Part shown: one piece after another, positions 8,485-17,565 of the stretch | Numbering within the stretch: the first letter of the stretch is position 1 | Layout: the number at the start of each line of letters is the position of its first letter | From: Mucilaginibacter sp. PAMB04168 | GTDB lineage: Bacteria > Bacteroidota > Bacteroidia > Sphingobacteriales > Sphingobacteriaceae | Reading direction: 5' to 3' | Assembly (NCBI RefSeq): GCF_039634365.2 | Contig: NZ_CP155079.2 | Span: 806,001-870,000, forward strand | Length of the DNA stretch: 64,000 nucleotides | Notes under the pieces: generated by a model | What the model saw: the letters and a program-made list of their open reading frames with translations, nothing else | Told to the model about the DNA's origin: nothing | Database searches by the model: none | Made by a program: the position numbers and the translations under genes

Positions 8485-8652
8485 ATGAAACCAGATAAAA
8501 GCCAAACAGAAGAAAGCGCTAAACGTGAAGCAGAATTAGAATCAGAAGTTCCGGCAACTGAGCGCGACGAAGTGAAAAAAGCAGAGAGCCGTACACAAGA
8601 ACTGCAGAAAGACGCCCAGGATACTGCCGGGACAAAGAAGGATACAAAATAG
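8485..8652 (+). CDS. Small charged, probably disordered protein
   Basis: This 55-residue frame starts MKPDKSQTEESAKREAELES and ends GTKKDTK. It is almost wholly Glu/Lys/Gln/Asp/Thr, with no cysteine or aromatic residue, as in disordered stress proteins. A hydrophobic frame on the opposite strand spans the same bases but is the expected antisense shadow of Glu/Lys codons. It lies between the divergent PA2169-type gene and the following exported-protein gene. No family is recognised. Confidence 0.55.
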   Translation: MKPDKSQTEESAKREAELESEVPATERDEVKKAESRTQELQKDAQDTAGTKKDTK

Positions 8653-8670
8653 CACACTAACACAAGTAAA

Positions 8671-8723
8671 TTTATAACAAGAGATGTTATGGAAATGCTT
8701 AGTTTAGCATTTCCTGTTATAAA
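8671..8723 (+). promoter_or_regulatory. Hairpin just ahead of the next start codon
   Basis: GGAAATGCT (8691-8699) pairs with AGCATTTCC (8706-8714), and an outer TTTATAAC (8671-8678) pairs with GTTATAAA (8716-8723). It ends 12 bases before the ATG at 8736. It could terminate the small gene upstream or act as a 5'-UTR structure. Confidence 0.45.
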
Positions 8724-8735
8724 CAATTTATCGCT

Positions 8736-9524
8736 ATGAAGATGCTCTACTGCTATAGCTTGGCTTGTGCCTTAAGTTTAACGTCGCTTATTGCCTCTGC
8801 GCAAACCGTTACGCTCGATTACCATTTTAACCACGAAACACATAAAGGTAAGAACGGGCAAGCCGAGCGCTTTCATTACCTGTGGGATGAGAAAGCCAGC
8901 AGCGGCTATTCTATTTTGGGTGAAACATTCACAAAACAAGGCTTTCAATTAAAATCGTTGGAAGATGCCCCAACTGCGGGTAATTTAAAAGGTACGCAGG
9001 TTTACATTATTGTTGATCCTGATAAACCTAAAGAGAATCCTAATCCTAACTATATCCAAAAAGCTGATGTAGATAACATTGCCGCCTGGGTTAAGCAGGG
9101 CGGTGTGCTGGTAATGTTAGCTAATGACAGTGCCAACGTGGAGCTGCCGCATTTTAACAAGCTGGCAGGTGTATTCGGTATTCACTTTAATGATGACCTG
9201 ACTAACCATGTAATAGACGATGCACATTTTGCCGATGGCGGTGTAAGTGTAACAGGTAACCCGGTATTTAAAACCGCCAAGCGTATTTTTATGAAAGATG
9301 TATGCTCCATAAGCACTATCGGCAATGCAAAACCTGTGCTTAAAAATAGCGCCGGTGCTACATTAATAGCCAGTTCTAAATACGGTAAAGGCACGGTTAT
9401 CGCTATCAGTGATCCCTGGCTTTATGATGAGTATACCAATGGCCGCCTGCCTGCAGAGTATGAAAATGATAAAGCTGCCTACGATTTGGTAGTTTGGCTA
9501 AAGTCACTCGTTCCAAAATCTTAA
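8736..9524 (+). CDS. Secreted DUF4350/GATase-like protein
   Basis: The 262-residue product has a signal peptide ending ASAQ (about residue 23). The mature part has an alternating beta/alpha pattern with VYIIVDPDKP, IAAWVKQGGVLVMLANDS and GKGTVIAISDPWLYDEY. This is the glutamine-amidotransferase-like fold of DUF4350 proteins, in which a GGxLVxLxND motif recurs. In Bacteroidota this fold is often attached to or beside unsaturated rhamnogalacturonyl hydrolases, so a role in surface glycan handling is possible. No such enzyme is adjacent here. No catalytic Cys-His pair is evident; enzymatic activity is unproven. Confidence 0.6.
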   Translation: MKMLYCYSLACALSLTSLIASAQTVTLDYHFNHETHKGKNGQAERFHYLWDEKASSGYSILGETFTKQGFQLKSLEDAPTAGNLKGTQVYIIVDPDKPKENPNPNYIQKADVDNIAAWVKQGGVLVMLANDSANVELPHFNKLAGVFGIHFNDDLTNHVIDDAHFADGGVSVTGNPVFKTAKRIFMKDVCSISTIGNAKPVLKNSAGATLIASSKYGKGTVIAISDPWLYDEYTNGRLPAEYENDKAAYDLVVWLKSLVPKS

Positions 9525-9629
9525 AATGTTATTAAAAGTAGGGAAATAGGTTGTCATTCGTATTCTTAAACAATACCATGTTGACTCACGTGTGGTAAGC
9601 AGTTACGTTAAACGTGTTGTAATGAATAA

Positions 9630-10460
9630 TTAACAGCCTACACTTACATGCATACCCATAACCTTCAATAAGTTTCCCTTTGTAGCCGGTTTGGATAGGT
9701 AAAGGGTAGGTTGAGAAACATTATAGTGATTAGTAGTGTCGATGATAAAGTCCGGAATATCATCACCATCTATATCACCCGCAAAGTAAATGTTGGTCAT
9801 CGTATCATCAAACCTGGAAATTGAAACAAGTTTCTGTTTAACTCGTTCGCCATTAATGATCGCTTCAAGCGTTAATTTGTAAGCTGTAACCGCGTAAGAA
9901 TCTACGTTGGGCTTTTCTAGTGTTTTATGACCAGTGGCCGACAAGACGTAAGATACGCTTTTATATCTAAAAGCAATTTGCTCGCCGGGGAGTAGCTGCT
10001 TTTTCGGAAGAGGAATGGAATCGATAGGCTGAGCCTGCAAATTTTTTACGCCTGAGATCAGGCAAATAGCAGAGTCTTTTACACTGGGGGTAATAGTCCA
10101 TCCCGTCTTTTTTCCTTCATCATCCAAAACTGCGTCAAAACTTCTGGCTAAATTGACTTGGGTTGGTGCTAAATAGTAGCCGATATCATTTTTAAAGAGG
10201 CCCATCCAAGCATATTCGGCTGATTTCGGGTCCACCTCGTCTTCATGAAAAACCCCGCCCGGAATAATTATTCGTGCATCATAAACAGTATCAGCCGGGT
10301 AGTCATGAATCACAGGTGCTTTGTCCAATTCTTTTTGAGTGGTTGATTTGATAGCCACCGTTTCAGTAACGGATGTGTCTTTTCCGGTTTGATTTGTATT
10401 TGCGTTTCTTGTGCAGGCGATAAAGCCAAACACAAGGTAGAGTATAAGCGATTTGCGCAT
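9630..10460 (-). CDS. Hypothetical lipoprotein
   Basis: The 276-residue product has a short lipoprotein signal MRKSLILYLVFGFIAC with the modified cysteine at position 16, followed by a Thr/Asn-rich linker. A C-terminal motif AGDIDGDDIPDFIID (Dx[DN]xDG-like calcium loop, as in FG-GAP/VCBS repeats) is the only recognisable element. The central region is rich in beta strands. It lies just 3' of the TonB receptor on the same strand, with a 64-base gap, so joint transcription is possible. The function is unknown. Confidence 0.7.
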   Translation of the reverse strand: MRKSLILYLVFGFIACTRNANTNQTGKDTSVTETVAIKSTTQKELDKAPVIHDYPADTVYDARIIIPGGVFHEDEVDPKSAEYAWMGLFKNDIGYYLAPTQVNLARSFDAVLDDEGKKTGWTITPSVKDSAICLISGVKNLQAQPIDSIPLPKKQLLPGEQIAFRYKSVSYVLSATGHKTLEKPNVDSYAVTAYKLTLEAIINGERVKQKLVSISRFDDTMTNIYFAGDIDGDDIPDFIIDTTNHYNVSQPTLYLSKPATKGNLLKVMGMHVSVGC

Positions 10461-10524
10461 ACAGGTTGTGGTTGTTGCTTTCTAATATAGATAAAATCAC
10501 AGTATTATTTATAGCCGTATTACC

Positions 10525-12699
10525 TTAGAACCGAACCTTGATTCCTCCATTTACCACAAAGCCGTCCAGCGGGGCATAGATGTCTCTAAAGGTTGGGTTG
10601 GTAATACTGCCGGTATAAATGGTATCGAACCGGGTTTGGCGGGTATCGGTCAGGTTTTCAAAATTAACGAAGATAGAGAAGCGCTCCCATAGTTTTTCTA
10701 TCATCAGCCCGGCTGTCCAGTAGCTTTTGCCGGTTGTACCATCGTTCAACTGCTGCTTACTAAAATAGTAGGCCTCGGCACCAATTTTCCATTTGTCTTC
10801 AACCTCATACATCAGTACGTTATTTAGCCGGTGGCGTGCAACCAGTGGGTAAGGGCTAATTGTGTTTTCTATATGCTGTGTCACATCAGCCAGGGTATAA
10901 CCCACAAACAGTTTAAAATCGCTGTAAGTAATCTTAATGTTGGTTTCTAGCCCCTTGGTGTTTAAGTCGGCCCGGGGTTGCAGGTATTGCAGGTTGCCGT
11001 TGCCCAGAGTGGTAAGCAGGATGGGATTATCGACCCGGGTATAAAATAAAAGCTGATTGATGCTCAAACTTACCTGCCCATCAAATAAAGCGGTTTTATA
11101 ATTTACGTCCAGGTTGGTGCCATAGGAGCGTTCGGCCCGGGTATGGTTTACATCAATGGGTAGCACATTTCTAAACTGTATGCGCTCGGCATCCTCTGTA
11201 AATACATTGGGTGCTTTATACCCTAAGCCACCGCCCAGCCGGGCACTCCATTGCGGATTAATTTTCCATAAGCCCGAAAGACGAGGCAGTACAAAGAACC
11301 CATACCGGTTATGGTAATCGCCGCGCAGCCCGGTTTCTAAAGTAAATTCCGGTGCGGCATTCCAGGTGTTTTGCACAAATGCGCCCAATGTGTTGTGACT
11401 GTAATTGCGCAGCGGGAAAGTGCTTACTGCATCTTCACTGAAATGATCGGTCAGTACATTCAAGCCGGCCACCCAGTCGGCATGTTCGCCATTGCGGCCG
11501 TAGTTTGCCTCGCTATAGGTAGAAAGTTGTACACCCGAAAAGCGGTAATCGGGCAGGTTAATAGCGCGGTCATAATAGCTAACGCTGTTTTTAAAAGTGA
11601 GCTGTTCAGTATTATTTAATTGATGCGTTAAGCTTAATTGCGTACTATAACGGCCTGTTTTGTTTTCTTCAAAATAAAAATGCTGGGCATTTCCATTGCC
11701 ATTTATATAATGTAAATCGCCACCAATACGTTTCTCGGTGGTGGCGTTTATGCCGGCGGTTAGTGTGGTGTGGTCGTTCAGGTAAACAAACAGTTTAGGA
11801 TTAAGCGTGTAGCGGTTATAACGCGGAATGGCCGTTAAATCAATGTCTGACGGATCATAAGGCGAGCCATGGTTATACGCCGCATATATGGTTGTGCCCA
11901 CCTTGCGGAATTTTTGAGCATAAAACAAGCTGGCGTCCAGTCCGGCTGCTGAGGTACCATTCAGCAGCAAATTAAGCTGACGCTCACTGGTTGGCTTTTT
12001 CGATACCAGGTTTACCAATCCGGCAATAGCGCCGCCGCCGTACAGGGTAGATGAAGAACCTTTAATTACCTCCACTTGCTGCAAATCAAGCGGAGCCACC
12101 TGTAATAGGCCCAACCCGCCCGAAAAGCCCGAGTACAGCGGGAAGCCGTCGCGAATAATCTGGGTATACTTACCATCCAGGCCCTGAATGCGGATGCTGG
12201 AATTACCGCTGGTGGCCGATGTTTGCTGCGTTTGTATACCAGTACTCTCGGCCAGCAGCATGCGGATATCGCCGGGCTTCATGTTGCCTTTCTCATCCAG
12301 TTCTTCGCCTGATATAACTTCCACACGGGTAGGTATACTGGCAATAGTACGGCTGCTTCGGGTGGCCGTAACTACGACCTCGTCCAGTTCTTCCTCTTCA
12401 ACACTCAATAGTATTTCCAAAAAGCCGTTAGTTGACAGGGGAAAAATAAGCGTGTCCTGCCGTTGAGTATAACCTGTATACCTGAATTTTATGATTTGAC
12501 GGCCATTGGGTATGTTGTTTAAAGCAATGAGTCCTGAGGTATCAGAACTGGTGGCGTTTCCTGTGCCAAGTAGCGTTACTGTAACTCCTGCAAGCGGCTG
12601 CTGTGTGCTTGCGTCTTTAACATATATTTTAATTGCATTTTGAGCATAGCAGGTAACGGTGAGCAAAAGGCATAAGGCAAGCGTAGTAAAGAACTTCAT
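10525..12699 (-). CDS. TonB-dependent outer-membrane receptor
   Basis: The 724-residue protein has a signal peptide (MKFFTTLALCLLL to CYAQ). It is followed by a CarboxypepD_reg-like domain (IKIYVKDASTQQPLAGVTV), a TonB-box-like DEVVVTATR, a plug domain with IRIQGLDGKYTQIIRDG and VEVIKGSSSTLYGGGAIAG, and a 22-strand barrel ending in a terminal Phe (GGIKVRF). The plug wording resembles metal-chelate or vitamin receptors rather than SusC, and no susD gene follows. ATG 12699 is chosen over 12708 because it begins the signal peptide. The ligand is unknown; siderophore, heme or cobalamin are possible. Confidence 0.92.
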   Translation of the reverse strand: MKFFTTLALCLLLTVTCYAQNAIKIYVKDASTQQPLAGVTVTLLGTGNATSSDTSGLIALNNIPNGRQIIKFRYTGYTQRQDTLIFPLSTNGFLEILLSVEEEELDEVVVTATRSSRTIASIPTRVEVISGEELDEKGNMKPGDIRMLLAESTGIQTQQTSATSGNSSIRIQGLDGKYTQIIRDGFPLYSGFSGGLGLLQVAPLDLQQVEVIKGSSSTLYGGGAIAGLVNLVSKKPTSERQLNLLLNGTSAAGLDASLFYAQKFRKVGTTIYAAYNHGSPYDPSDIDLTAIPRYNRYTLNPKLFVYLNDHTTLTAGINATTEKRIGGDLHYINGNGNAQHFYFEENKTGRYSTQLSLTHQLNNTEQLTFKNSVSYYDRAINLPDYRFSGVQLSTYSEANYGRNGEHADWVAGLNVLTDHFSEDAVSTFPLRNYSHNTLGAFVQNTWNAAPEFTLETGLRGDYHNRYGFFVLPRLSGLWKINPQWSARLGGGLGYKAPNVFTEDAERIQFRNVLPIDVNHTRAERSYGTNLDVNYKTALFDGQVSLSINQLLFYTRVDNPILLTTLGNGNLQYLQPRADLNTKGLETNIKITYSDFKLFVGYTLADVTQHIENTISPYPLVARHRLNNVLMYEVEDKWKIGAEAYYFSKQQLNDGTTGKSYWTAGLMIEKLWERFSIFVNFENLTDTRQTRFDTIYTGSITNPTFRDIYAPLDGFVVNGGIKVRF

Positions 12700-12960
12700 T
12701 ACCAGCAAAAATAGAACTTCATTTTATATTAGGTGCCTAATTGGTGTGTATGTTGTACAGGTTCGGTTCTTATGGGTGCTACTTGTATTATTTAAATAAT
12801 GATATTGTTGTTTTTACTAAACATTTTATAGGCTTTTTAGTTATTGGATAGTGTTTTTAGCTACCCAAACCTGCTGATACTATTTTATTGATGTGTTTGG
12901 TAATTAGTTTATAAAAGCTAATAGTAGTAAACACATGGTATAACTTAATAGATTTAAAAG

Positions 12961-14514
12961 TTGGATAGCTTAACTAACGGAGAATTTTCTTTTTCGCCCG
13001 AGACTCAGCATAGGGACTTTGAGCTGCTTACTCAGGCGCTTGATGCCAGCATTTCGGGTATGATTATTACCGATAATCAACAACCCGACAATCCTATAAT
13101 TTATTGCAATACCGCTTTTGAGAAGATGACCGGCTATAGCCGAAAGGAAATTATTGGCCGTAACTGCCGCTTACTGCAGGGGGAGGACCGTAGCCAAAAA
13201 GAGCGTGATATAATAAAGCACGCCATACAACAGGGTGAACATTGTGTGGTTGAAATACGAAATTATACTAAAACAGGCGAACTGTTTTGGAACGAGCTGT
13301 ACGTATCTCCCATAAAAAGTGCTACAGGCAACGTTACCCATTTTATAGGCGTGCAGCACGATGTTACCCGCCGTAAAAAAGCCGAACTGGAATTGCTTCA
13401 TCAGCAGGACGTGATGGAGAAGAAGATTGAGGAACGTACCAAAGTAATTAGGGAAAGCGAGGAGTACCTGGCCAGTATCTATCAAACCGTACGTGAAAGC
13501 CTTATTGTTTTAGACCCTGATTTTAAGGTTCTGAGCATAAATTATCATTTCCTAAAAACCTTTAAAGTATCGGTTGGCGAAACTGAGGGGAAAGGTTTAT
13601 ATGAGCTGGGCAACGGGCAATGGAATATCGCTAAACTAAAGGAACTGCTGGAAAGTATTTTGCCAACCAATAACCCTGTGGAGAACTTTGAAGTGGAACA
13701 TGATTTTCCGCACATTGGCCGCAAGGTAATGTTGCTCAATGCTCATCGCGTAGAATTAGAGGGGCAGTATAAAGACCGCATACTTATCGCCATAGAAGAT
13801 ATAACCGACCGACGCGAAATAGAGCGTCGGAAAGACGACTTTTTATCGATAGCCAGCCACGAGTTAAGAACGCCGCTTACTACTATAAAAGGCTATGTGC
13901 AAATGATGATTCGTTTTATGCCCGAAGGGGCAAATGAAAAATTTAAAAACATAGTTGATAAGACAGGCCTTTATGTAGAAAGGCTTAACACACTAATTGC
14001 TGAGCTACTGGATGTTTCGCGCATACAAACCGGCAACATAGAACTACACAAAGAGCCGTTTGACTTTGATAAAATGATTTATGAAACGGTTGAAGGCATG
14101 CAGACCGCTAATAAAGAGCATCGAATTATTGTGAGAGGCAGATCGACCAACAATTTTACCGGTGATGAATCGCATTTGGTACAGGTGATGAATAATCTCT
14201 TGTCAAATGCTATAAAATATGCGCCTGATGCGCGCGAGGTACAGGTTTACTTATCGTTAGTGAGCAATTACCTTAAGGTATCGGTAACCGATTATGGCAT
14301 GGGTATAAGCAGCGATGATCAGAAACGGATTTTTGAGCGTTTTTATCGTGCAGGCGAAATACAACAGCATTTTCCGGGTATGGGTATAGGGTTATATGTG
14401 TGCGATCAAATTATAAAAAACCACGGCGGAACACTTTGGGTAGAGAGTGAGAAAGGGAAGGGCTCTACATTCAGTTTTACACTTCCATTAAATGAAAAGG
14501 ATAACCATGAATAA
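12961..14514 (+). CDS. LOV-PAS sensor histidine kinase (blue-light type)
   Basis: The 517-residue cytoplasmic kinase has no membrane segments. Residues about 25-135 form a LOV domain with the flavin-adduct motif GRNCRLLQG (Cys69), then NYTKTGELFWNEL and FIGVQHDVT. A coiled coil (about 137-165), a second PAS domain (about 165-280), HisKA with phospho-acceptor His300 in SHELRTPLTTIKG, and an HATPase_c with N, G1 (DYGMGIS) and G2 (GMGIGLYV) boxes follow. The start is a TTG: an in-frame stop lies two codons upstream and the first internal ATG would cut into the LOV domain. The stop overlaps the next gene, a response regulator, by 8 bases. Blue-light sensing is inferred from the conserved cysteine. 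Confidence 0.9.
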   Translation: MDSLTNGEFSFSPETQHRDFELLTQALDASISGMIITDNQQPDNPIIYCNTAFEKMTGYSRKEIIGRNCRLLQGEDRSQKERDIIKHAIQQGEHCVVEIRNYTKTGELFWNELYVSPIKSATGNVTHFIGVQHDVTRRKKAELELLHQQDVMEKKIEERTKVIRESEEYLASIYQTVRESLIVLDPDFKVLSINYHFLKTFKVSVGETEGKGLYELGNGQWNIAKLKELLESILPTNNPVENFEVEHDFPHIGRKVMLLNAHRVELEGQYKDRILIAIEDITDRREIERRKDDFLSIASHELRTPLTTIKGYVQMMIRFMPEGANEKFKNIVDKTGLYVERLNTLIAELLDVSRIQTGNIELHKEPFDFDKMIYETVEGMQTANKEHRIIVRGRSTNNFTGDESHLVQVMNNLLSNAIKYAPDAREVQVYLSLVSNYLKVSVTDYGMGISSDDQKRIFERFYRAGEIQQHFPGMGIGLYVCDQIIKNHGGTLWVESEKGKGSTFSFTLPLNEKDNHE

Positions 14515-14866
14515 AAAAATACTCGTATGTGATGATGATGAGGGTATTCTGGATATGGTGTCCTTTGTGCTCGAGGACAGCGGTTACGATGTAATACCAG
14601 AACGTAATAGCCTCAACGTATACAGCCTTATTGAAAAAGAACAACCCGATCTGCTTCTGCTGGATCTATGGATGCCTGTACTTTCGGGTGATCAGGTGCT
14701 TCGGGTCTTAAAAAGTAATCCGCAAACCAAAGGGCTGCCGGTTATTGTTATATCGGCCAGTACTGAAGGGAAAAAAATAGCAGAAGAGGCGGGCGCCAGT
14801 AGTTTTATTGCCAAACCATTTGATATTGACCAGTTGGTTAACCGGGTGCAGCATATGCTGCAATAG
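14507..14866 (+). CDS. Single-domain response regulator
   Basis: This is a 119-residue stand-alone receiver domain with acidic pocket VCDDDEG (Asp9-Asp11), phospho-acceptor Asp53 in LLLLDLWMP, the Thr/Ser switch in VISAS and Lys103 in FIAKPF. There is no output domain, so it probably acts by protein contact or as a phosphate relay. Its ATG lies inside the 3' end of the LOV kinase gene, which implies translational coupling and makes it that kinase's cognate partner. ATG 14507 was preferred to 14492 because it begins MNKKILVCDDD directly. Confidence 0.93.
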   Translation: MNKKILVCDDDEGILDMVSFVLEDSGYDVIPERNSLNVYSLIEKEQPDLLLLDLWMPVLSGDQVLRVLKSNPQTKGLPVIVISASTEGKKIAEEAGASSFIAKPFDIDQLVNRVQHMLQ

Positions 14867-14967
14867 CGAACGCCTAAGGCCGTATATGCTTAAATAGCTA
14901 GGATAAAGGATAATAGTATGAGGCTGTTGCTATGCAATTGCTATCTTTAGCGCTTAAACCTAAGTAC

Positions 14968-16311
14968 ATGACCAAGCTTTATACCTGGTTAAATGCTTGC
15001 GCCGTTAGCGTAATCTTCCTTACCGGCATTGAAACAAACAGCTTTGCCCAAAAGAATTCCCCTGTTTCGACAATAGCTGCCGATGGTTGGGCCAACAATT
15101 CTGTTAATACGGTTATATTCCGTAAAAACTCGCTGGTAACTTACAAAGAGTGGCAATATGCAGCCTATTATGATAAGAACCAGTATGTGGTGCTGGCTAA
15201 ACGTAAAGTTGGTACTCAACAATGGCAAATAGCCAAAACCTCTTTTACTGGTGATGCCGGCGACGCTCATAAATCCATCAGTATTATAGTTGATGGCGCC
15301 GGGTACCTGCATGTTGCCTGGGGGCAGCACAATAATCCTCTAAATTATGCCGTAAGCTTAACCCCTGGCTCTTTGCAGTTAGGGCCTAAAGTCAGCATGA
15401 CCGGCCAAAAAGAAGGTAAAATTAGTTATCCGGAATTTTACAAGCTGGCCAATGGCAATTTGCTGTTCTTGTATCGCGATGGCGGTTCGGGTAATGGCAA
15501 TTTGCTACTGAATAGTTATGATACAGGCACGCAAAAATGGATGCGCCTGCAAGATAATCTGATTGACGGCGAAGGCAAGCGCAACGCATACTGGCAAATG
15601 GCGGTAGATCAGGCAGGTGCAATACATCTTTCATGGGTTTGGCGTGAAACGCCTGATGTATCCAGTAACCATGATATGGCTTATGCGTGTTCTAAAGATG
15701 GCGGTGTAACCTGGCAAAAATCCAGCGGAGAAAAATATGTACTACCCATCACTGCTGGTACAGCCGAATATGCCTGTCATATTCCGCAAAAAAGTGAGCT
15801 CATAAATCAAACCTCCATGGTGGCTGATGCTGCCGGCCACCCTTATATTGCTACCTACTGGCGCGACAGCGCCCAGACAGTGCCACAATACCACCTGGTT
15901 TATCATGATGGAAAGAAATGGAATATTAAAAATCTGGGTTTTCGTAAAGCAGCATTTTCTTTAAGCGGTGGTGGTACCAAGCGTATACCCATTTCCCGTC
16001 CGCAAATTATTGCATGGAAGAACGGCAGGCAGACCGCAGCAGCTATTATCTTTAGAGACGAAGAACTAGCCAACCTGATATGTATAGCAGTGAACGGGGA
16101 TTTAAGCAAGGACAATTGGAAAGTTGAAAGCCTGCACAACCGACAGGTTGGCTCCTGGGAACCAACTTATGATACCGAGCTATGGAAGAATAGTGGTGTA
16201 CTTAACCTATTTATTCAAAACACTACACAGGTTGATGGTGAAGGTAATGCCAACGTAGCGCCACAGCCTGTTGAGGTGCTGGAATGGAGGCCCAAACTTA
16301 AAACACAATAA
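14968..16311 (+). CDS. Exported BNR_4-type beta-propeller protein, candidate glycan-active enzyme
   Basis: The 447-residue product has a signal peptide ending NSFAQ (about residue 28). The mature chain has repeating propeller blades with Asp-box-like turns such as SIIVDGAGYLHVAWGQ, GNLLFLYRDGG, MAVDQAGAIHLSWVWRE and SKDGGVTWQKSS. This matches BNR_4 repeat proteins of polysaccharide-utilisation regions. It ends six bases before a GH88 gene, so the two form an operon. Several propeller-fold lyase families (for example PL24, PL25, PL27) release unsaturated uronides that GH88 cleaves, so a lyase role is a reasonable inference but is not shown. ATG 14968 starts the signal peptide. Confidence 0.7.
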   Translation: MTKLYTWLNACAVSVIFLTGIETNSFAQKNSPVSTIAADGWANNSVNTVIFRKNSLVTYKEWQYAAYYDKNQYVVLAKRKVGTQQWQIAKTSFTGDAGDAHKSISIIVDGAGYLHVAWGQHNNPLNYAVSLTPGSLQLGPKVSMTGQKEGKISYPEFYKLANGNLLFLYRDGGSGNGNLLLNSYDTGTQKWMRLQDNLIDGEGKRNAYWQMAVDQAGAIHLSWVWRETPDVSSNHDMAYACSKDGGVTWQKSSGEKYVLPITAGTAEYACHIPQKSELINQTSMVADAAGHPYIATYWRDSAQTVPQYHLVYHDGKKWNIKNLGFRKAAFSLSGGGTKRIPISRPQIIAWKNGRQTAAAIIFRDEELANLICIAVNGDLSKDNWKVESLHNRQVGSWEPTYDTELWKNSGVLNLFIQNTTQVDGEGNANVAPQPVEVLEWRPKLKTQ

Positions 16312-16317
16312 TAATCT

Positions 16318-17523
16318 ATGCTATATAAGAAAACATTTTGGTTGAGCTGCCTGATAGGTATTTTGACCATATCATCAACGTACGCACAAAAGGCCACGGG
16401 CTTCAAGAAAGATAAGGCGCTGCTGGGTTCCTTAAGCCAGCAGTTTAAAGATGGCGGCGCCCAGTACAAGTTGCTGGCTGCGCGGTTGAAGGCAGACCGC
16501 TTTCCCAAAACCTACTATGCCAAAACCGATAGTTTGGAGACCAGCGGCTCGGGCTGGTGGTGCAGCGGCTTTTACCCCGGCACACTCTTTTACCTGTACA
16601 GGCAAACTCATGATAAGGCACTGCTGGCCGAGGCCAATCGTATCCTTTTGCCACTGGAAAAAGAACAGTATAACAAATCGACCCACGATCTGGGCTTTAT
16701 GATGTACTGCAGCTTTGGCAACGCCTTAAAGGTTGACCCCAAGCCCCGCTATAAGCAAATACTGCTGAACAGCGCCAAATCCCTGTGCACCCGTTTTGAC
16801 CCCAAGGTGGGCTGCATTAAATCATGGGATTCCAAAAAGCCGGAGTTTTTGGTGATCATTGATAACATGATGAATTTGGAACTGCTGTTCTGGGCCACCC
16901 GGGTAACCGGTGATTCGAGCTTTTACAAGATAGCGGTAACCCATGCCAATACCACAATAAAAAACCACTTCAGAGCTGATTACAGCTCATACCATGTTAT
17001 CGACTATAACCCCCAGACAGGCGCCGTACAACAAAAGCGTACCGCCCAGGGCTACGCCAATGAGTCGGCCTGGGCCCGGGGGCAGGCCTGGGGCTTGTAT
17101 GGTTATACGGTAATGTACCGCCATACCCGCGATAAGAAGTACCTGGTGCAGGCCAATCACATTGCGCAGTTTATCCTGGGCCACCCCAACCTGCCAAAAG
17201 ACAAGATACCGTACTGGGATTTCAATGCGCCTGACATTCCCAGGGCCTTGAGGGATGCCTCGGCAGGAGCGGTGATGGCATCGGCCCTGCTGGAGCTATG
17301 CACTTATACGGATAAAGCCATGGCACAGCGCTACTTCGGCAGTGCGCAAACGATGCTCAAAAGCTTGTCGGCAGCGCCATACAAGGCAGCCCTGGGCAGT
17401 AACGGCGGCTTTATTCTGCAGCACAGCGTTGGGCACATCCCCCAGGGTACCGAAGTGGATGTACCCCTAACCTATGCCGACTACTATTTTATGGAGGCAC
17501 TAGAACGGTATAAAACGTTGTAA
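16318..17523 (+). CDS. GH88 unsaturated uronyl hydrolase, exported
   Basis: The 401-residue product has a signal peptide ending SSTYAQ and an (alpha/alpha)6-barrel domain. Motifs match GH88: GWWCSGFYPGTLFYLY, HDLGFMMYCSFG with Asp124, IDNMMNLELLFWA with Asp182 (the catalytic pair), ANESAWARGQAWGLYG and DASAGAVMASALLEL. GH88 enzymes hydrate the 4,5-double bond of unsaturated glucuronyl or galacturonyl residues left by polysaccharide lyases. It follows the propeller gene after six bases. Codon use is visibly richer in CTG, GGC, GCC and CCC than its neighbours, which may indicate separate acquisition. Confidence 0.9.
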   Translation: MLYKKTFWLSCLIGILTISSTYAQKATGFKKDKALLGSLSQQFKDGGAQYKLLAARLKADRFPKTYYAKTDSLETSGSGWWCSGFYPGTLFYLYRQTHDKALLAEANRILLPLEKEQYNKSTHDLGFMMYCSFGNALKVDPKPRYKQILLNSAKSLCTRFDPKVGCIKSWDSKKPEFLVIIDNMMNLELLFWATRVTGDSSFYKIAVTHANTTIKNHFRADYSSYHVIDYNPQTGAVQQKRTAQGYANESAWARGQAWGLYGYTVMYRHTRDKKYLVQANHIAQFILGHPNLPKDKIPYWDFNAPDIPRALRDASAGAVMASALLELCTYTDKAMAQRYFGSAQTMLKSLSAAPYKAALGSNGGFILQHSVGHIPQGTEVDVPLTYADYYFMEALERYKTL

Positions 17524-17565
17524 TAATTTGCGGACTACCGAAAAATGTTTATTTATCTTCATATC

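Noticed and set aside
8418-8726. Minus-strand 102-residue hydrophobic frame
   Set aside because: It is antisense to the charged 55-residue gene and crosses the hairpin before the next gene.
10525-12699. SusC of a polysaccharide-utilisation pair
   Set aside because: No susD-like gene follows, and the plug motif is closer to metal-chelate or vitamin receptors.
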